Source: Thermodesulfovibrio sp. (GTDB lineage: Bacteria > Nitrospirota > Thermodesulfovibrionia > Thermodesulfovibrionales > JdFR-85). Taken from it: 9,470 bases of DNA. Shown here in pieces: positions 6,118-9,470 of the stretch. The DNA is taken from contig JALUSH010000181.1 of NCBI GenBank assembly GCA_027016675.1, forward strand, positions 1-9,470, given 5' to 3'. The stretch's first letter is position 1. Every line of letters starts with the position of its first letter. The notes under the pieces are model-generated. The model was not told the DNA's origin and ran no database searches. It saw nothing but the letters and a program-made list of their open reading frames with translations. Both the position numbers and the translations under genes were made by a program.

Positions 6118-6741
6118 TCAATAGCCTTCAAAGATATCGTAACCTCTCATAATTAATGCATCTGGATTTGTTTCATCAAGTATCATCTGTGCAATGGTCT
6201 TTTTGTACCTCTGGTAATATCGCAACTTATCCCTCAATTCTTTTTCCAGATCTGCCACTTTTCTATAGAAGGGAGTTCTGTCAAGCCGCTCTGCGACTGA
6301 TTTTCCGTGTATTGACTCGAATCTCCAGCACCCCTTGAAATCCTGTCTTCCTTTAACAGGAGATTCCATAAAACCAGGGACTCCATAGAATCTGCATCCA
6401 AGAGGTCGCCATTGATAGAGTATGCAGAGATTATCATAATTTAGTGGACATAAAAGTTTTAGGTTTTCTTCAGGCCTGGATGTTTTGGAATAGACGTCGT
6501 TGTAGTGCTTTGATCTTTCAATAATATCCATTCTCTGATTCTCTGGTAAAGTGCGGAATCCCTCCAAGAGATAGAGGTGCTCAACAAGGGTGAAGTGCAG
6601 GAAAACAGTGTTACAGCACAGGTCAGAGCATCCATTACAGTTAAATCCATTGTATTTTTCAGCAATCTCCAGATATGCCCTGTCGAGTTCACTGAAAATA
6701 ATAGATAATTTATCTGTATAATAGGTAATATCTACAAACAT
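6118..6741 (-). CDS. YkgJ-family eight-cysteine metal-cluster protein, copy 2
   Basis: A 207-residue cytoplasmic protein with the YkgJ-type CxxCxxxCC motif (Cys35, 38, 42, 43), then Cys98 (CPLNYDNLC), Cys106, Cys116 (WRPLGCRFYG) and Cys138. This family (PF03692) is thought to bind zinc or an iron-sulfur cluster; most members have no known reaction. It is a clear paralogue of the gene immediately upstream, sharing the cysteine spacing exactly along with DRTPFY, the TIA-M helix and the RFESI motif. It starts 10 bp after the stop of that gene. No Shine-Dalgarno is visible, so translation may depend on coupling to copy 1. The C-terminus is about 10 residues longer than copy 1. Metal binding is inferred from the cysteines; the substrate is unknown. 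Confidence 0.85.
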   Translation of the reverse strand: MFVDITYYTDKLSIIFSELDRAYLEIAEKYNGFNCNGCSDLCCNTVFLHFTLVEHLYLLEGFRTLPENQRMDIIERSKHYNDVYSKTSRPEENLKLLCPLNYDNLCILYQWRPLGCRFYGVPGFMESPVKGRQDFKGCWRFESIHGKSVAERLDRTPFYRKVADLEKELRDKLRYYQRYKKTIAQMILDETNPDALIMRGYDIFEGY

Positions 6742-6751
6742 GGTTAACCAA

Positions 6752-7351
6752 TTAATAGCCTGTAAGATTACGGTCGATCAACATCTCTGCTATGGTCTTA
6801 CTGAATTTTAAAAGGTAGTCCATTGATTTTCTTAACTGTCCTTCCAGTGTGGCGATCTGCGTATAAAAAGGAGTCCTGTCTATCAATTCCTTTCTTTCCT
6901 TTTTGTTTATACTTTCAAATCTTTTACAACCAGTAAATGACTGTGTGCCCTTTTTGGGGTGTTTTAACAGACCAGGTAATCCATGGATCCTGCAAATCAG
7001 GGGTCTGTGTTTGTATATACTGCAAAGACCGTCAAAATTCAATGGACACATTATCTTGATCTGTGACTCCTTACCTCTGTACTTGTTCAATGTTTTCACA
7101 TATGATTGTGCCCGCTCTAATGCCCGTGTTTTGGCATTCTCGGAGAGATTGTCAAAACCCTCCAGTACTGCAAAGTATTCAAGCAATGTGTGATGATAAA
7201 AAACAGTATCACAACAGTTAGTCTCACAGCCATTGCAACTGAACTTATAAAAGTTTGCTGCCCTTTCATATTCACTATCGATGTTATTATAGATCTCATA
7301 AAGTCTGTCAAGATAGGTTGTTACATCAAACTGGTAATCAGTGCTCTGCAT
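6752..7351 (-). CDS. YkgJ-family eight-cysteine metal-cluster protein, copy 1
   Basis: A 199-residue cytoplasmic protein and the first of a tandem pair. The start is placed at ATG 7351 because GGAGG sits 5 nt before it. The upstream in-frame ATG at 7363 overlaps that ribosome site and would add only MEEC. Cysteines are at 39, 42, 46, 47 (CNGCETNCC), 102, 110, 120 (HRPLICRIHG) and 142, the same spacing as in the downstream copy. PF03692/YkgJ members are presumed Zn or Fe-S binders of mostly unknown activity; the flagellar lysine methylase FliB carries a related cluster. The gene lies 93 bp downstream of yidC behind a possible promoter and is probably co-transcribed with copy 2. Confidence 0.85.
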   Translation of the reverse strand: MQSTDYQFDVTTYLDRLYEIYNNIDSEYERAANFYKFSCNGCETNCCDTVFYHHTLLEYFAVLEGFDNLSENAKTRALERAQSYVKTLNKYRGKESQIKIMCPLNFDGLCSIYKHRPLICRIHGLPGLLKHPKKGTQSFTGCKRFESINKKERKELIDRTPFYTQIATLEGQLRKSMDYLLKFSKTIAEMLIDRNLTGY

Positions 7352-7380
7352 GCATTCCTCCATCTGTCTTTTTAATATAT

Positions 7381-7386
7381 ATTATA
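7381..7386 (-). promoter_or_regulatory. Possible -10 box for the YkgJ-like pair
   Basis: A consensus TATAAT on the minus strand lies about 30 bp before the start of copy 1, in the AT-rich gap after yidC. It partly overlaps the palindrome TAATATATATTA (7373-7384). No convincing -35 box is seen at the right distance, so this is tentative. Confidence 0.35.
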
Positions 7387-7444
7387 GCTTAATTTGAGAT
7401 GATTAGTGGGATATTTCTGTATGTAACAGGTTGTATATGATTTG

Positions 7445-9022
7445 CTATTTAATGCCCTGTGTTGCCAGCTTCCTGTTAACAAAATACTGTTGAATGATGC
7501 TCAGGATATTTGTAACGAGCCAGTAAAGAACAAGACCAGATGGGAAACTCAGGAACAGGAATGTAAATATTATGGGGAGATACTGCATTATCTTTTGCTG
7601 TTGTGTATCTGCTGTTGTTGGTGTCATCTTCTGCTGAATATACATGGTTATACCCATGACAATGGGAAGAACATAATAGGGGTCTTTTTTAGAAAGGTCT
7701 TGAATCCAGAGCATAAAAGGTGCCCCCCTTAGTTCAATAGCTACAAGCAATACTTTATAAAGGGCAAAGAAAAAGGGTATCTGTATTAACATTGGAAGAC
7801 ATCCACCCATTGGGTTGACCTTGTGTTTCTTATAAAGCTCCATCATTTCTTTCTGCATCTTCTGAGGGTCTTTTTTATATTTCTGTCTTATTTCGTTCAT
7901 TTTGGGTTGGATGGCCTGAAGCTTTTTCATGGAGGCCTGTCCCTTGTTAATTAGAGGTATAAAAGGAACCCTGAGAATAATGGTAAGAAGTATTATTGCC
8001 CATCCATAATTTCCCGTAAGGGCGTATAGTTTCTTCAGTATCCAGAAAAGGGGTCTCGCAAGAATCGAGAAAAAGCCGAAATCTACAATATGTTCAAGGC
8101 CGACACCCAGCTTTTTTAGTCTATCATGTTCCTTGGGGCCTGCATATACTATATATGAATTTTTGCCAGCTGGAAGGTTAATTGCTGTAAGAACATCACC
8201 GCTTTTAGTTCTCCATACCTTGGCAGTGGCCTCTTTTTTAGGAACTATGGATGCAAAGAAGTATTTATCCTCCTGGGCAATCCATTTTAGATCTTTGTCA
8301 AATACTAAAGGCTCTCTGATCTTTTCAGGCTTTATTTCCTTTCTGTCTGCCTCTTTCAGGATTACCGGGCCTACATGTCCTCTATATCCTCCTGTACCTG
8401 ATATTCCAAAACTTGATCCTATGGTTAGCCAGTAGTTTGGCATGCCTGAAACTTCTTCAACAACATCGACCTTATAATCATTGCCGTAAAAGGTATATGT
8501 CCTTTTGATAAGCCGCTGACCATCACTATAGGTGAACTGTACAGAGGCGCTATCCTCAGGGTTTTTTATTATGATATTTTCAGTATCTGGAGATACTTCG
8601 AAATTGACCATGCCAAAAGAGAAGTTATCATCGATGCCAATGGCAAGTGCTGGAACCTTTGGAGCATTCTTTTCAAGAACTATCTCCTGCCCGTTATCGT
8701 CGAAGTATTTTTTCAGCTTCCACCCAATTATAGTGGCTCCCCTGGAGGACAAAACTGCCTGATAGTAAGGCGTCTCAATGGTTATCTTTTTCTCATTAAC
8801 AGCCTTTGTGGGTGATAAAGCCTCTTTGGAAATTTTTGATGAACTCGCTGATAAAGACTTTTTTTGCGAGGCAGAGGTGCTCTTTTCAGACTGTTGTGCT
8901 GGTTGTTGTGCAGGAGGTAGCTTTTTAGGGGGTGGAGGTGCAAAAAATACCTGGTATACAAGTAATACTACAAGAGATAGGGCCAGGGCTAAAAGCATCT
9001 TTTTATCAAGATTGTCTTGCAT
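7445..9022 (-). CDS. yidC: Membrane protein insertase YidC (Oxa1 family)
   Basis: A 525-residue inner-membrane protein that inserts and folds membrane proteins, alone or with SecYEG. It has the Gram-negative layout: an N-terminal helix (about 8-27), a Pro/Gln/Ser/Lys-rich linker (about 29-75), a large periplasmic beta-sandwich domain (about 78-300), then the conserved five-helix Oxa1 core. The groove arginine is present at Arg351 (ILRVPFIPL). The cytoplasmic coiled region follows (QPKMNEIRQKYKKDPQKMQ), then NPMGGCLPMLIQIPFFFALY (403-422) and FPSGLVLYW (493-501). The start has a strong AGGTGAT ribosome site, which overlaps the yidD stop codon 6 bp upstream. The short basic C-terminus lacks the long tail of some marine and Gram-positive homologues. 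jag and mnmE, often next in line, are absent downstream. Confidence 0.97.
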   Translation of the reverse strand: MQDNLDKKMLLALALSLVVLLVYQVFFAPPPPKKLPPAQQPAQQSEKSTSASQKKSLSASSSKISKEALSPTKAVNEKKITIETPYYQAVLSSRGATIIGWKLKKYFDDNGQEIVLEKNAPKVPALAIGIDDNFSFGMVNFEVSPDTENIIIKNPEDSASVQFTYSDGQRLIKRTYTFYGNDYKVDVVEEVSGMPNYWLTIGSSFGISGTGGYRGHVGPVILKEADRKEIKPEKIREPLVFDKDLKWIAQEDKYFFASIVPKKEATAKVWRTKSGDVLTAINLPAGKNSYIVYAGPKEHDRLKKLGVGLEHIVDFGFFSILARPLFWILKKLYALTGNYGWAIILLTIILRVPFIPLINKGQASMKKLQAIQPKMNEIRQKYKKDPQKMQKEMMELYKKHKVNPMGGCLPMLIQIPFFFALYKVLLVAIELRGAPFMLWIQDLSKKDPYYVLPIVMGITMYIQQKMTPTTADTQQQKIMQYLPIIFTFLFLSFPSGLVLYWLVTNILSIIQQYFVNRKLATQGIK

Positions 9023-9028
9023 AATTTA

Positions 9029-9238
9029 TCACCTAACAGGGTCGTATCCACCGGGATGAAAAGGGTGGCATTTTAAAATCCTTTTTAATGTAAGTAGTAA
9101 TCCTTTTAAGACACCGTATTTATTTATTGCCTCTTTTGAATATTCCGAACAGGTTGGTACAAAGCGACAGCTCCCGGGTAGAACAGGCGATATAAAGACC
9201 TGATAGAATTTTATAAGTAATATGAAAAACTTTTTCAT
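9029..9238 (-). CDS. yidD: Membrane protein insertion efficiency factor YidD
   Basis: A 69-residue protein with the full YidD signature: an amphipathic N-terminal helix (KKFFILLIKFYQVFISP), CRFVPTCSEYS (24-34) and CHPFHPGGYDPV (57-68). YidD is a small inner-membrane-associated protein that aids YidC-dependent insertion, though its mechanism is not settled. It lies between rnpA (14-bp gap) and yidC (6-bp gap), the usual order. The ribosome site is weak, so translation is probably coupled to rnpA. Confidence 0.95.
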   Translation of the reverse strand: MKKFFILLIKFYQVFISPVLPGSCRFVPTCSEYSKEAINKYGVLKGLLLTLKRILKCHPFHPGGYDPVR

Positions 9239-9252
9239 TTCAGTCCGGATTC

Positions 9253-9470
9253 TTATTTTAAATTTGATAATACCTTCTCTATCTCATGCAGTATATCTTG
9301 TGTCTTGACTTCCAAGACTGACTTTCTGGCAATAACTATTATATCAAAATGTGACAATTTATTATTTCCATTCTGGAGCTTTTTTATTGAAAGCCTTAGA
9401 GCTTCCCTTAAAACCCTTTTGACCCTATTCCTTTTTACAGAGTTTCCTATACCCTTACCAACAATAATAG
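9253..9470 (-). CDS. rnpA: RNase P protein component RnpA, 3' part (5' end beyond window)
   Basis: The last 71 residues are visible, ending at TAA (9253-9255); the first third or so of a protein of about 110-120 residues lies past the right edge. The RNR motif of the RNase P protein is clear near the start of the visible part (GNSVKRNRVKRVLREALR), followed by FDIIVIARKSV and a helical C-terminus. RnpA binds the RNase P RNA and assists 5' maturation of tRNAs. The rnpA-yidD-yidC order is the common bacterial cluster, usually headed by rpmH, which would lie just outside the window. Confidence 0.95.
   Translation of the reverse strand, partial: IIVGKGIGNSVKRNRVKRVLREALRLSIKKLQNGNNKLSHFDIIVIARKSVLEVKTQDILHEIEKVLSNLK

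Noticed and set aside
8133..9059. Plus-strand open frames opposite yidC
   Set aside because: They mirror the yidC codons; the Cys/Gly-rich stretches come from the antisense of its Pro/Gln/Ala linker.

Overview
The window looks like bacterial chromosomal DNA of moderate to low GC (an eyeball estimate of about 40%). It most likely comes from a Gram-negative, diderm lineage. YidC has the long periplasmic domain typical of Gram-negative bacteria, and MurJ, YidD and RnpA are ordinary bacterial housekeeping proteins. The left end instead carries a two-gene KaiC-like module known mainly from archaea and thermophilic bacteria. That mix, with a PilZ protein, a Crp/Fnr regulator and YkgJ-type cysteine-cluster proteins, would suit a Nitrospirota (Thermodesulfovibrio-like) or deltaproteobacterial-grade organism. 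This placement is inference; no rRNA is present to test it.

Left part (1-3222), mostly plus strand. A promoter at 129-156 serves a translationally coupled pair. The first gene is a helix-turn-helix protein resembling the 'near-KaiC' regulatory domain family. The second is a single-domain KaiC-like RecA-fold ATPase with an intact Walker A motif and a C-terminal CxxCGH motif. A small zinc-ribbon gene follows on the minus strand and is divergent from a Crp/Fnr-family regulator that has a textbook sigma-70 promoter. A 221-bp gap holds a perfect palindrome shaped like a Crp/Fnr operator and leads to a short single-domain PilZ (c-di-GMP receptor) gene.

Right part (3227-9470), all minus strand. In transcription order from the right edge: rnpA (5' end cut off by the window), yidD and yidC form the conserved replication-origin-type cluster for RNase P protein and membrane-protein insertion. 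Two tandem paralogous eight-cysteine YkgJ-family proteins come next, then an RMD1/DUF155 protein with a C-terminal membrane anchor, then the lipid II flippase murJ with its own promoter. murJ converges on the PilZ gene with only 4 bp between the stops.

The least described parts are the near-KaiC/KaiC-like pair, the duplicated YkgJ-like pair whose eight cysteines keep identical spacing, and the Crp/Fnr-PilZ intergenic operator candidate. I saw no CRISPR array, insertion sequence, tRNA or rRNA.
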